Counted from the first letter of the stretch, positions 17,891-27,118 are shown. The stretch is DNA of 64,000 nt from Aliterella atlantica CENA595 (GCF_000952155.1 NZ_JYON01000005.1:124001-188000), one strand, 5' to 3'. A program made the numbers and translations. The notes: generated by a model not told the origin, from the sequence alone.

Positions 17891-17902
17891 CTGGTCACTG
17901 TT
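17891..17902. repeat. Inverted partner of the CAGTGAC block
   Basis: CTGGTCACTGTT is the exact reverse complement of 17736-17747, 143 bp apart. Together they bound the otherwise featureless stretch between the PBP gene and the small membrane-protein gene. Confidence 0.6.
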
Positions 17903-17993
17903 AAACCTGCCCTCAATCTTCGGGGAGATGCAAAATCGATCGCATTTCTGTATGCTCTTAAAATCAGAATATATCTAACTCAAGGGGAATAAC

Positions 17994-18224
17994 ATGATTA
18001 GTTTATTAATGCAAACAGCAGCCCAAGCAGCGGAAAATCAGCCCCATTTTCCTGTATCGGCAACATTGGTATATATAGCTGGCTTTATTGCTGCCGTAAC
18101 TATTGGCTCGATCGCTTGGTACAATTCTAAGCGCCCTGTAGGTTGGGAAAATAAAGAACGTCCTGATATCGTACCTGAAGTTAAAAAAGAAGAAACCCCT
18201 GGTTTGGGCGAACCAAAGGCGTAG
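17994..18224 (+). CDS. Small single-TM protein, tentatively Psb35-like PSII assembly protein
   Basis: 76 residues. One membrane helix (about 23-43, LVYIAGFIAAVTIGSIAW) is followed by YNSKRPVGWENKERPD and an acidic, lysine-rich tail ending TPGLGEPKA. I recall this pattern from a conserved cyanobacterial family assigned to photosystem II assembly (Psb35/Ssl2148 type), but the assignment is from memory. AAGGGGA precedes the ATG by 6 nt. The stop lies inside a hairpin repeat shared with the convergent TerB-like gene. Confidence 0.6.
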   Translation: MISLLMQTAAQAAENQPHFPVSATLVYIAGFIAAVTIGSIAWYNSKRPVGWENKERPDIVPEVKKEETPGLGEPKA

Positions 18225-18263
18225 AGACGTAGCACTGCTCCATCTCTACTGCTACGTCTCTAC
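18221..18263. terminator. Bidirectional hairpin between convergent genes (GACGTAGCA repeat family)
   Basis: GTAGAGACGTAGCA (18221-18234) and its exact complement (18250-18263) form a 14-bp stem; a degenerate partial copy lies between. It overlaps the stop of the Psb35-like gene and abuts the stop of the TerB-like gene, so it can end both transcripts. Related copies at 11813 and 33142 show it is also a dispersed repeat. Confidence 0.65.
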
Positions 18264-18683
18264 TCAATTTTGATCCTCAACCCAACGGCGGTATAGTTTT
18301 TGAATTGTTTTGAGTACCGCGTTGTATGCGGGTTGAGGTGATTCATTTTTTGGATCTAAAGTTTGCAATTTACTCAACATTTGGGCTTCTTCGGTAGCGA
18401 CATCACCATCGCTGTAGATTAAGCCGCCGATCGCTTCTACTAAGTTTTGGTAATCTTCAGAACTGGGGCGATCGCCTAAATACTGTTTTACCCACTCATA
18501 GCATTCTGTTGTCTGCACTTGCCTTAGTTCGTGCAATAAAGGGTAAATTTCTGGATCTGTAGCTACGCCTTTATCTTGAGCAACTTGGTTTAGATATTTA
18601 CGTTCTTCTGGCTGAATTTTACCGTCTAGCCAAGCTGCACAGATCAAAATTTTGACTAATTGCTTTACGTTGTTTGTTGCCAT
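18264..18683 (-). CDS. TerB-like (tellurite-resistance family) helical protein
   Basis: 139 residues from the ATG giving MATNNVKQLVKIL, preceded by GAGGAG at 10 nt. ICAAWLDGKIQPEERKYL and GGLIYSDGDVATEEAQML are the paired acidic motifs of the all-helical TerB fold, probably metal-binding. Such proteins are common in cyanobacteria without evidence for tellurite resistance. It starts 42 bp after rsmB on the same strand, probably the same operon. Function unknown. Confidence 0.75.
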   Translation of the reverse strand: MATNNVKQLVKILICAAWLDGKIQPEERKYLNQVAQDKGVATDPEIYPLLHELRQVQTTECYEWVKQYLGDRPSSEDYQNLVEAIGGLIYSDGDVATEEAQMLSKLQTLDPKNESPQPAYNAVLKTIQKLYRRWVEDQN

Positions 18684-18725
18684 TACTTTTGCTCTCCTCA
18701 ACTCCTTATAGAATCGCATACAACC

Positions 18726-20069
18726 TTAATTAGCTGTTTTCTTTAACCGCACCATAAAGAAACCATCCATTTGCTGAGTATATGGTAAGACTTTTATCCA
18801 GCCTTCTTTTGTGGCAAAGCTAACGTAAGGAGAATCAGCAGGCGGTGCTTCGATCTGCCAATGAGGATTATTTGCTAAAAATGGGCGAATTATGCCTTCG
18901 TTTTCCTGCGGGTGTAAGGTGCAGGTAGCATAAACAAGTATGCCGCCAACCTTGACATACTTAGCAGCTTGTGCGAGTAGTTCGGACTGCAACGCTGTAA
19001 GCTCTTGGATGGTAGCTGGAGTTTGTCGCCAGCGTGCGTCGGCGTGGCGGTGGAGAGTACCTAAGCCAGAACAAGGAACATCTAGTAAAACTCGGTCAGC
19101 AGTATCGATAAATTGAGTAAAGTTACGGCTATCGCCAACGCAAATTTGAATAGAATGCAGTTGCAGGCGATCGCAATTTGCCTTAAGTTTTTTTAGGCGC
19201 GAGGCGGTGCGATCGCACGCCCAAATTGTCCCGCGATCTTGCATCAATTCAGCAATATGAGTAGTTTTTCCCCCTGGTGCAGCACAAGCATCAATGACAA
19301 CTTCATTGGGTTGGGGAGCGAGTAAATGGCTAACTAATTGAGCGCTACTATCTTGTACAGTCCACCAACCAGCACTAAAACCAGGTAGATTTTGCACTGC
19401 GCCTGTACTACCAGACAATCGCAAAGCTTGGGGTAAATGGGGAACGCGATTTACAGTTATACCTGTAGATTGCAGTGCTGTTTCTACTTGTTCTGTAGAA
19501 GCAAGTAGCGGGTTTATTCTTAAATCGAGTGCTGGTGTTTGGTTAAACCAGATGCATAATTGTTCGGTTGCTTCAAAGCCAAATTCTTTTAGCCATACTT
19601 CGACAATCCAATTGGGGAAGCTATGGAGAATGCCTAAACGTTCTACAGGATCTTCAGGTAGCTTTAAAGGATCGTTCCCTGCAACTGATAGACGAATATA
19701 TTGCCGCAGTAAGCCATTAACAAAGCCTGTTAATCCTGGAAATCCGTTTTTCTTGGCAAGTTCTACTGTGGAATTAACCGCCGCCGATGGGGGAATGTGG
19801 TTGAGATAGCGCAGTTGGTAGAAGCCTAAATGCAGAATAGCGCGGAGGTTTGGGGGTTGTTTTTCGGCTTTTTTGGTTGCTAGTTGGTCAATTAGTGCAT
19901 CGAGCGATCGCATTCTTCTGGTGCTGCCATATACTAACTCAGTGACTAAACGGCGATCGCTTGTATTTAATTCAGTATTACTCAATGCCCGATCTAAGGC
20001 TACATCGGCGTAGGCTCCTTTATGTACGGCATATAGAGCTATAAAAGCTAGTTGGCGAGAATCTTTCAT
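18726..20069 (-). CDS. rsmB: 16S rRNA (cytosine-5)-methyltransferase RsmB
   Basis: 447 residues. The N-terminal NusB-like domain (SDRRLVTELVYGSTRR, LATKKAEKQPPNLRAIL) is followed by the SAM-dependent domain with DACAAPGGKTTHIAEL and DVPCSGLGTLHRH, and the catalytic cysteine in YATCTLHPQENEG. It methylates C967 of 16S rRNA. Full length. SAM-binding and both cysteines are intact. No SD is obvious before the ATG. Confidence 0.93.
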   Translation of the reverse strand: MKDSRQLAFIALYAVHKGAYADVALDRALSNTELNTSDRRLVTELVYGSTRRMRSLDALIDQLATKKAEKQPPNLRAILHLGFYQLRYLNHIPPSAAVNSTVELAKKNGFPGLTGFVNGLLRQYIRLSVAGNDPLKLPEDPVERLGILHSFPNWIVEVWLKEFGFEATEQLCIWFNQTPALDLRINPLLASTEQVETALQSTGITVNRVPHLPQALRLSGSTGAVQNLPGFSAGWWTVQDSSAQLVSHLLAPQPNEVVIDACAAPGGKTTHIAELMQDRGTIWACDRTASRLKKLKANCDRLQLHSIQICVGDSRNFTQFIDTADRVLLDVPCSGLGTLHRHADARWRQTPATIQELTALQSELLAQAAKYVKVGGILVYATCTLHPQENEGIIRPFLANNPHWQIEAPPADSPYVSFATKEGWIKVLPYTQQMDGFFMVRLKKTAN

Positions 20070-20130
20070 AGCTTTAGTTTAGACTTATTGGACGAACGCA
20101 GATGAACGCAGATGGTTTTGCTGTGTTACG

Positions 20131-20156
20131 AAAAAAGCCTCCAGTTGTGGAGGCTT
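20131..20156 (-). terminator. Intrinsic terminator of the 1026-residue repeat protein gene
   Basis: Read on the minus strand, AAGCCTCCA pairs with TGGAGGCTT around a short loop (9-bp stem, 20135-20156), followed by six T residues at the 20131 side. It lies 22 bp past the stop. A textbook rho-independent terminator. Confidence 0.85.
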
Positions 20157-20177
20157 AGATGGTTTGGAGATGGAATT

Positions 20178-23100
20178 TTAGATGAAGAAACTAAATGCTG
20201 TTCTTACAGCTAGTATGCCAGCGATCGCACTGGCAACTAAGGAAGTCAGTGCTGTACTAAATAACCACCATGCTGCTCCTGCGGCGGCTTTTTTGGTTTC
20301 TGCTGCTTGCTTTTGTGTTTGCTGTTTGAGTGCTTCTAGGCGTTTTTGGGTTTCTGTTTGGATGCGTTCGGCTTGGTGCAATACTTTGTCTCTAGTACCT
20401 TCAATTTGAGCGATAATGCGGTTGGCATCTGCTTCGGAAATGTCTTCGCGGGAACTAAGGACTGCTACTAATGTATCGCGATCGAAGGAACTTATGCGAT
20501 CGCGTAAAGCCGTAAATCCTGCTTGCGGATCGTCAAATAATTTGCTAAAGTCCTGCGTGATTCCTTCGTAATTTAGCTCTGGACGCTCCAAGGAGTTGAG
20601 GTAATTGCGGATTTTGCCAAAAACTCCATCAATTGCCGATTGGACTGTTTGCTGAATCTTCTGCGCTTGCTCCACAATTGAGTTGCGGACAGATTCTACT
20701 CGATCGGCGATTTGGTTTGCTTCTTCTTCGCTGATATCTTCCCGTTGCGATAGGAGTGCAACTAAGGTAGAACGGTCGAATTTAGATAAGCGATCGCTTA
20801 TACTGCCTAAGCCTGAACGCGGATCGTTGAGCAATAATTGCAAGTCTCGCTTAATACTATCGGGGTTGAGTTCTTCTTTGTTGGTATTACGCAAGTAGCT
20901 TTCGAGATTGCTCTCAAAATCTACAACTTGTTTGGTAGCGCGGCTAGCTAAACGACGTGGTGCTTTGACGATGCTAGTAATGCTTGCTTGGATTTGGTCG
21001 ATCGCTTTATTTACTTGTTCTTCGCTCAAATCTTGGCGCTGACTGAGGAGTTTTACTAGAGTTTCTCTATCTACTTGCGACAATCTTTCGCGCAGTGCTA
21101 AGGCTCCTTCTTTGGGATCGTCGAGCAATTTTGTTAAATCGCGCTTAATTCCTTCTGGATCTAGCTCCTCTAGGTTGGTATTGCGGAGATATTCAGCAAT
21201 TTTAGTTGTAGTTTGCTCGTATTGTTCTTGAGCTTTTCCTACTAATTTTTGCGGCGCTTGCAAGATGTTACTGCGTACGGATTCAATTTGATCGAGGGTT
21301 TGATTGATTTGCTCCTCGCTCAAGTCTTGACGCTGACGCAGTAGTTGTACCAAGGTATCGCGATCGAATTGTGACAATCTTTCGCGCAATACGCTAATTC
21401 CAGCTTGCGGATCTTCAAACAATGTTTGGAAGTCGCGCTTAATTCCTTCAGGATTAAGTTCTTCTTTGTTGGTATTGCGTAAATACTCTTCTACTTTGGT
21501 ACGTAGTTCGCTAGCTCTAGCTTTAGCTTGCTCTTGCAACTCATTGGCTCTATTTAAGACACTATCGCGGCTGCTTTCCAGTTGGCTAACTATTCCTTCG
21601 GCTTCCTCATTACTGATATCTTGGCGTTGGTTGAGGAGTTGGACTAAGGTATTGCGATCGAATTGCGACAATCTTTCGCGCAGCGCCTCAAAGCCTGCTT
21701 GCGGATCTTCTAGTAGTTTCTGGAAGTTCTGCTTAATCCCTTCAGGATTTAGCTCTGCTTTTCCTGTTTTGCTTAAGTAATCTTCCACAGAAGCGCGGAT
21801 ATCTTTTGATTCTCCCTGCGGTGCATATTGAAGACTATCTAAAACTTCGTTGCGGATGCTTTCTAGTTGCTCTGCAACTTCTTGGACTTTGGCTGGTAGC
21901 AAGTCACCGCGATCGCTTAACTTTTGTGTAAAATACTCTAAGTTTATTTGCTCTAGTTGTCTTCTTACTGTTGCAGGATCGGCTTCTGGGTCGTAGATGA
22001 CATCTTTGAATTCATTTTTGATTGTCTCCCGATTCAAGTGCCAAGCATAGGAATTTTGCAAGTAGTCATCTACATCGGCTTTGATGGTATTGAAAGGTAG
22101 TGCAGGTGCTTTCTCGGCTACAGAAACGCCAATTTTACTAGCTTGTTCTGTCGCTTTACCTGCTAGTTGCTGCAATTGACCAGAAATTTTTTCTACATCT
22201 AAATCGGATAAATCTGTTCTTTTCAGGACTGTTCCCAACAGCGTGCTAGCACCTAGTTGCATAGCTTGGTTGATTACACCGCCATTCTTTTGTCCGTTAC
22301 CTTGATTGCTAGCTACCAACTTTTGCAGTTGTGCGCCTAAATCGCCAGAACGCAACTCTTCTGGAGTAGCTGATTGCAAAAAGTTTTGGATTTGTGCTTG
22401 CGGATTCTGTTGCTGACCGACTACATTTTTCCATGCACCTTCTAGTTGATCTACAACTTTGTTAATGTCAGCACGAGAAAAGTCTGTGCGGCTGCTAACT
22501 AAGTCTACTAAAGTTTGACGGTCAACATTTAACCCTTCACTGCCAGCTAAAGAGCGTAAATCGGAACTATTGAGGATTTTTTCAAACTGCTTGCCAATTT
22601 CCTCAACATCAAGTTTAGGCAATTGCACGTTTGCTAAAGAACTCTGCAAAGTATCGCGGATACTGTTAGGGTCAATTCCTGAAGTCAATTCGCGGCGAAC
22701 TGCGGCGGTAACAGCTTCAGCAGTAGATACAACTTGCGATGATGCTGCGTTTGCACCAATAGCGGCGGCTGCTGTCCCCATCAAGCCTTGAAAACCTGAT
22801 GTCGCGGTACTTACTACCGAACCGATTAACGAGCCTACTGCGGTCGATCCTACCCACACTAGCAGCGAGAAGTAAGTCGACCAGATAACTATACCTGTAA
22901 TCGCGCCTAATACTGTGCTGCTAACTAAGCTGAGTTTGACAGCGAGGAAACAAGCAATAAACAAGGCGATACTGACTGTAATTAACGTCCAAAGACCTAC
23001 AGCAGTTTCTATTTTACGAATTGTTCCGCCTAAACTTTCTGATTCGTCAGAGTTCGATGAACCTCCTAACGCCGAAATACCAAAAGCTACAGAGAAGTTT

Positions 23101-23258
23101 GTTAATAGTAATTGAAAAGCAAAAGCCATCAAGACTCCTGCAATCAAGGCAATAAAAAACTGAGTTCCTGAAAATATAGCTACTTCGGTTATAGGGATGT
23201 CAGCAACCCAATAGCGTCCGTTGCCAACATCAAAGATTGTTGTTGCACTGGGAAACAT
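20178..23258 (-). CDS. Large membrane-anchored protein with six ~95-residue helical repeats
   Basis: 1026 residues. Three or four membrane segments lie in the first 165 residues (about 31-57, 91-111, 113-137, 139-165), and one closes the C-terminus. Between them six repeats of about 85-100 residues begin near residue 395. The consensus is EYLRNTNKEELNPEGIKRD, then DDPQAG, LRERLSQFDRDTLV.LL.QRQD and a helix E.IES.R; a seventh partial unit sits near 215-285. Predicted amphipathic helices suggest coiled-coil or bundle scaffolding. Conserved cyanobacterial type as far as I recall, function unknown. Monocistronic, with its own terminator. Repeats 2-4 are the most alike, suggesting recent duplication. 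Confidence 0.85.
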   Translation of the reverse strand: MFPSATTIFDVGNGRYWVADIPITEVAIFSGTQFFIALIAGVLMAFAFQLLLTNFSVAFGISALGGSSNSDESESLGGTIRKIETAVGLWTLITVSIALFIACFLAVKLSLVSSTVLGAITGIVIWSTYFSLLVWVGSTAVGSLIGSVVSTATSGFQGLMGTAAAAIGANAASSQVVSTAEAVTAAVRRELTSGIDPNSIRDTLQSSLANVQLPKLDVEEIGKQFEKILNSSDLRSLAGSEGLNVDRQTLVDLVSSRTDFSRADINKVVDQLEGAWKNVVGQQQNPQAQIQNFLQSATPEELRSGDLGAQLQKLVASNQGNGQKNGGVINQAMQLGASTLLGTVLKRTDLSDLDVEKISGQLQQLAGKATEQASKIGVSVAEKAPALPFNTIKADVDDYLQNSYAWHLNRETIKNEFKDVIYDPEADPATVRRQLEQINLEYFTQKLSDRGDLLPAKVQEVAEQLESIRNEVLDSLQYAPQGESKDIRASVEDYLSKTGKAELNPEGIKQNFQKLLEDPQAGFEALRERLSQFDRNTLVQLLNQRQDISNEEAEGIVSQLESSRDSVLNRANELQEQAKARASELRTKVEEYLRNTNKEELNPEGIKRDFQTLFEDPQAGISVLRERLSQFDRDTLVQLLRQRQDLSEEQINQTLDQIESVRSNILQAPQKLVGKAQEQYEQTTTKIAEYLRNTNLEELDPEGIKRDLTKLLDDPKEGALALRERLSQVDRETLVKLLSQRQDLSEEQVNKAIDQIQASITSIVKAPRRLASRATKQVVDFESNLESYLRNTNKEELNPDSIKRDLQLLLNDPRSGLGSISDRLSKFDRSTLVALLSQREDISEEEANQIADRVESVRNSIVEQAQKIQQTVQSAIDGVFGKIRNYLNSLERPELNYEGITQDFSKLFDDPQAGFTALRDRISSFDRDTLVAVLSSREDISEADANRIIAQIEGTRDKVLHQAERIQTETQKRLEALKQQTQKQAAETKKAAAGAAWWLFSTALTSLVASAIAGILAVRTAFSFFI

Positions 23259-24084
23259 CTTATCTTCCTTAATTAAAATCTATTAATTTTGCTGAAATTG
23301 AAAGCTGCTACATTGCTGTTGTTTCAGCAGTTTTTGGTGGACACTTACTATATGCATTTGACAGCACTCAACAGAACTCCCTCCCAAGTCTGAAACTAAA
23401 GTAAATAATTGTTATGAGAAAGTAATTTAAGTCTTGACGCTTCATCTACTAAAGTTTCGGATTTAATGTGCTGATTGACTAAATTAAGTTCCAATAGTTA
23501 CTTAACTCACATCTTGCACCATCCCGCCAAAGAATAAATTCCTTGGCTCATAGCTTAAGTCGGATAAATCCGACTTTCCTGGGATTGAACTGTGTTTTAG
23601 TCCGTTTTAACGGACTTCTACTATCAGCCTTGAAATTGATTTCAAGGCTGATGAGGCAAGGTGCAAGATCTAAGTTAAGATAGACAAGCAAAAAATTGCC
23701 TGCAGTAGCTTTGTTCGGCAAATAATTCTTGAATTAGACTAAAATTTGTCCGCGTTTAACTGGAAATTCTTGGCAACTGTTACCTAGATAAATAAATATT
23801 TATTGGCGATAAATGAGTCAATAGTAGTAAGTGGATATATACTTGCTGCTAAAAAAATCTATAAGTAGGTAGAGATAGGTAGGCTAATTACTCTATTGCA
23901 GAGTATAGATACGATCGCACCAGCTATACTGTTTCCCGCAGATTGGCTAGCTTGCTAGTTCTAGAGCGCCTAAATAGTCAAAAAAAGCTAAAAGAGAATT
24001 TTTACGGGAAAATTATGTCCAAAAACTTATATAAATTTGCCCTACAAGCTGTTAATTTCTTAGGTAGCACATTAGCATAGAAAT
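23259..24084. other. 826-bp intergenic region between divergent genes
   Basis: No credible coding sequence on either strand. It must hold promoters for the repeat-protein gene (minus) and ldpA (plus). The middle is a MITE-like block with three hairpins (23501-23679). The rest is AT-rich with no further structure I can see; a HIP1-related GCGATCGT-type site lies near 23911. Confidence 0.7.
23501..23679. mobile_element. MITE-like element with terminal inverted repeats and three hairpins
   Basis: The ends CTTAACTCACATCTTGCACC and the complement of 23660-23679 match at 18 of 20 positions. Inside are three near-perfect palindromes: AAGTCGGAT/ATCCGACTT (23557-23576), AGTCCGTT/AACGGACT (23599-23616) and a 14-bp stem ATCAGCCTTGAAAT (23623-23652). 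No coding sequence. A two-base TA target duplication is possible but not clear. Non-autonomous element or structured RNA are both open. Confidence 0.6.
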
Positions 24085-25215
24085 GTGACTAATTTGGATT
24101 CTTCCTTACGCTCTCTAGAACAAGGCAACTGGCTCAAGCTAATTTGCGGAGCTAGTTTTGGGCATCTACCTGCGGTGCGAAATTTAACGCTAGCTTATGC
24201 ATTAGCTGGTGCTGACTGTATTGATGTAGCAGCAGATGAGGCGGTAATTGCTGCCGCCAGAGAAGCTTTGCAAATTGCCAAGACATTGGCAGTAGCAGCT
24301 AGAGCGCGAGGGTATGGTAGTAAAAATATCTCACCTTGGTTAATGGTGAGTTTAAACGATGGAGAAGACCCGCATTTTCGCAAAGCTGAATTTGACTCAA
24401 CTCAATGTCCGCCAGAATGTCCGCGTCCTTGCCAGCAAATTTGTCCGGCGCAAGCAATTGTATTCAATCGCTCGGCAGATGAGTTTTCTGGAGTAGTAGC
24501 ACCTAGCTGTTATGGCTGCGGGCGGTGTTTGCCAATTTGTCCGAGTCAAATAATTACCGCCCAGTCTTATATCGCCAAAAAAGAAGCGATCGCACCATTA
24601 GTATTATCAACAGGGGTAGATGCAGTTGAAATTCACACGCAAGTAGGCAGAAAAGACCAATTTAGCCAATTATGGACTAGCGTTCAGCCTTGGGTGAGCA
24701 AGCTAAAATTAGTTGCCATTAGTTGCCCAGACGGTGAAGGGTTAATTGATTATTTATGGAGCATATATAAGCTAATTTCCCCATTACCTTGCGCTTTAAT
24801 CTGGCAAACAGACGGGCGACCAATGAGCGGCGATATTGGCGACGGTACAACTATAGCTGCAATTAAGTTAGCGCAAAAAGTCTTAGCTGCAAACTTACCT
24901 GGCTACGTACAACTAGCAGGCGGAACTAATAGTTATACAGTACCAAAGTTAAGAGCAACGGGAATGTTAAAGGGACAAGAAAGAATCTCCCCTGCCTCCC
25001 CTGCTCCCCCTGCCTCCATCTCCGGTATCGCCTACGGTAGTTACGCCCGCGTGCTGTTGTCACCTATACTCGATCGCTTAGAACATACTCAAATGAATCA
25101 AAATCATGAAATATCAGCTATTCGCCTTGAGGAACAACCCCAATTGCTCTGGGAAGCTGTAGAAGTAGCGCATAACCTTGTATCTTTGCTCAAACCATCT
25201 CCTACAGCCTGCTAA
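24085..25215 (+). CDS. ldpA: LdpA, light-dependent period iron-sulfur protein of the circadian clock
   Basis: 376 residues from a GTG start giving VTNLDSSLRSLEQGNWLKLICGASFGHLPAVRNL. Two ferredoxin-like cysteine clusters are visible: CPPECPRPCQQICPAQA (about 112-128) and CYGCGRCLPICPSQ (about 146-159), sufficient for two 4Fe-4S clusters. In Synechococcus LdpA senses redox state and adjusts the period of the Kai clock. A proline/serine stretch near residue 302 is encoded by a 9-bp repeat array not expected in the family. Followed by the R3H ATPase gene after 56 bp on the same strand. Confidence 0.88.
   Translation: MTNLDSSLRSLEQGNWLKLICGASFGHLPAVRNLTLAYALAGADCIDVAADEAVIAAAREALQIAKTLAVAARARGYGSKNISPWLMVSLNDGEDPHFRKAEFDSTQCPPECPRPCQQICPAQAIVFNRSADEFSGVVAPSCYGCGRCLPICPSQIITAQSYIAKKEAIAPLVLSTGVDAVEIHTQVGRKDQFSQLWTSVQPWVSKLKLVAISCPDGEGLIDYLWSIYKLISPLPCALIWQTDGRPMSGDIGDGTTIAAIKLAQKVLAANLPGYVQLAGGTNSYTVPKLRATGMLKGQERISPASPAPPASISGIAYGSYARVLLSPILDRLEHTQMNQNHEISAIRLEEQPQLLWEAVEVAHNLVSLLKPSPTAC
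24987..25018. repeat. In-frame CTCCCCTGC-type 9-bp repeat inside ldpA
   Basis: About 3.5 units of TCCCCTGCC/TCCCCTGCT encode SPASPAPPAS. The period of 9 keeps the reading frame. Nearly the same sequence is intergenic at 29754-29778, which suggests that an STRR array has invaded a coding region. Confidence 0.65.
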
Positions 25216-25271
25216 CAGTTTTCGCTCCTTTTGTCCCATCGCTCTACGTTAATAACGTCACTGTAGAAAGA

Positions 25272-27023
25272 ATGCAGATTACAGACGATCTCCAAAAACT
25301 AATTGACATTTTGCCAGCAGAGATTCAACAGGTATTAGAGACGCACCCATCGCGGGACAGTTTGATTGAAGTGGTAATGGATTTAGGACGCTTGCCAGAA
25401 GCCCGTTTTCACAATCAAGCTGAGTATTTATGCGATGAGCCTGTTTCTCAAGAACAGTTGAATGATTGTATCGAGCGAGTCGGACTATTTGGCGGCGACA
25501 ATCGCGCTGGAATTGAGCGCACTTTGCACCGGATTAGCGCTATCCGCAATCGTACTGGAAAAATTATCGGTCTAACTTGTCGTGTCGGTCGGGCAGTATT
25601 TGGCACGATTGGCATGATTCGGGACTTAGTAGAGACGGGGCAATCTATTTTGATGCTCGGTCGTCCTGGCGTGGGTAAAACTACAGCATTGCGGGAAATT
25701 GCCCGCGTTTTGGCAGATGAATTAAATAAACGAGTTGTAATTATCGACACTTCCAACGAAATTGCTGGCGATGGCGATGTAACGCACCCAGCAATCGGTA
25801 GGGCAAGAAGAATGCAAGTAGCCCGCCCCGAACTTCAGCATCAGGTGATGATTGAAGCGGTAGAAAACCATATGCCAGAAGTAATCGTGATCGATGAAAT
25901 TGGTACGGAACTAGAAGCAATGGCGGCGCGAACAATTGCCGAACGAGGCGTTCAGCTTGTCGGTACGGCACACGGCAACCAAATCGAGAACTTGATTAAA
26001 AACCCTACATTGTCTGACTTAGTTGGCGGTATTCAAGCTGTGACATTGGGAGATGATGAAGCAAGACGCAGGCGCAGTCAAAAAACTGTGTTAGAACGCA
26101 AAGCGCCACCAACCTTTGAAATCGCTGTAGAAATGCAGGAACGTCAAAGTTGGGTCGTACACGTCAGCGTAGCAGATACAGTAGATAATTTGCTGCGCGG
26201 ACGGCAACCGAGTCCGCAAGTGAGAACAGTTAATGCAGATGGCAATGTAGACATTGTTCAACAGTCGCCACCAGTACCAATTGCGCCTAGACAAGCGTTA
26301 GGTAGAGCATGGCAAGGCGAAGAAAGGATAGATGATTCTAGCTTAAGTGCGCGATCGCCTGGCTGGAGAGAAACGGGTAAGATGATTCCCATGCCTCAAG
26401 TAACCAAAGAGCGGCTATCGGGCGAAAGAGAGTTTGAGCGCTTGTTAGAAGAATCTTTTGGCGAGCGCGATCGTTTTGACTTTCATACCAGCAAATCGGC
26501 AGGACCAAATGGCGAAGATTTGCCTTTGCATATATATCCTTACGGTGTCAGCCGCCATCAGTTGGAACAAGTAATTCAAGTATTGAATTTACCTGTAGTG
26601 CTAACTAAGGATATTGATAGCGCTGATGGCATATTAGCATTGCGATCGCACGTCAAAAACCATTCAAAGTTGCGCCATATTGCCAGAGTTCGCCAAGTAC
26701 CGATTCACATGATTAAGGCAAGTACCATTCCCCAAATTACGCGATCGCTCAGGCGGTTGTTGGATATGGACGAACCAGGAATTGGCGACGAGCGGGAACT
26801 AAGTTTATTTACGCACAACGGCAGCGAAGATGAAATGGATGCCCTAGAAGAAGCAAGACTAGCTGTAGAGCAAATTGTTATTCCCAAAGGACAACCCGTA
26901 GAATTATTACCTCGTTCTGCCAAAGTGCGAAAAATGCAACACGAACTTGTAGAGCATTACAGGCTCAAATCTGACAGCTTTGGCGACGAACCCAACCGCC
27001 GTTTGAGGATTTATCCAGCGTAG
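25272..27023 (+). CDS. R3H domain ATPase, Ycf45/SpoIIIAA-like
   Basis: 583 residues. An AAA-type ATPase occupies about 90-300, with Walker A GRPGVGKTT and Walker B VIVIDEIGTE, plus ERGVQLVGTAHGNQIENL as in SpoIIIAA/Ycf45 proteins. After a linker, a helix-rich region (about 400-520) and a C-terminal R3H domain (RKMQHELVEHYRLKSDSFG with R..H) should bind single-stranded nucleic acid. The plastid relative ycf45 is uncharacterised. It may form an operon with ldpA. The exact role in DNA or RNA metabolism is unknown. Confidence 0.82.
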   Translation: MQITDDLQKLIDILPAEIQQVLETHPSRDSLIEVVMDLGRLPEARFHNQAEYLCDEPVSQEQLNDCIERVGLFGGDNRAGIERTLHRISAIRNRTGKIIGLTCRVGRAVFGTIGMIRDLVETGQSILMLGRPGVGKTTALREIARVLADELNKRVVIIDTSNEIAGDGDVTHPAIGRARRMQVARPELQHQVMIEAVENHMPEVIVIDEIGTELEAMAARTIAERGVQLVGTAHGNQIENLIKNPTLSDLVGGIQAVTLGDDEARRRRSQKTVLERKAPPTFEIAVEMQERQSWVVHVSVADTVDNLLRGRQPSPQVRTVNADGNVDIVQQSPPVPIAPRQALGRAWQGEERIDDSSLSARSPGWRETGKMIPMPQVTKERLSGEREFERLLEESFGERDRFDFHTSKSAGPNGEDLPLHIYPYGVSRHQLEQVIQVLNLPVVLTKDIDSADGILALRSHVKNHSKLRHIARVRQVPIHMIKASTIPQITRSLRRLLDMDEPGIGDERELSLFTHNGSEDEMDALEEARLAVEQIVIPKGQPVELLPRSAKVRKMQHELVEHYRLKSDSFGDEPNRRLRIYPA

Positions 27024-27027
27024 AAGA

Positions 27028-27048
27028 TAATTCGTAATTCGTAATTCG
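27028..27048. repeat. Heptanucleotide tandem repeat (TAATTCG)3
   Basis: Three exact units starting 4 bp after the R3H gene stop. A related ATAATTCGTAAT occurs again at 27061. Confidence 0.75.
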
Positions 27049-27072
27049 GACAGGGGAAGGATAATTCGTAAT

Positions 27073-27118
27073 CCCCCTTGTCTCCCTTGTCTCCCTTGTC
27101 CCCCATTCCCCTTGTCCT
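27073..27118. repeat. CCCTTGTCT-type short tandem repeats
   Basis: Successive CCCTTGTCT units of 9 bp then CCCCCATTCCCCTTGTCC. Complementary in sense to the GGAGACAAGG arrays at 29690 and 14585. Non-coding, between the R3H gene and the WecA-like gene. Confidence 0.65.

Noticed and set aside
23490..23690. Target-site duplication of the MITE-like element
   Set aside because: Only TA-like dinucleotides flank it and their positions are not exact.
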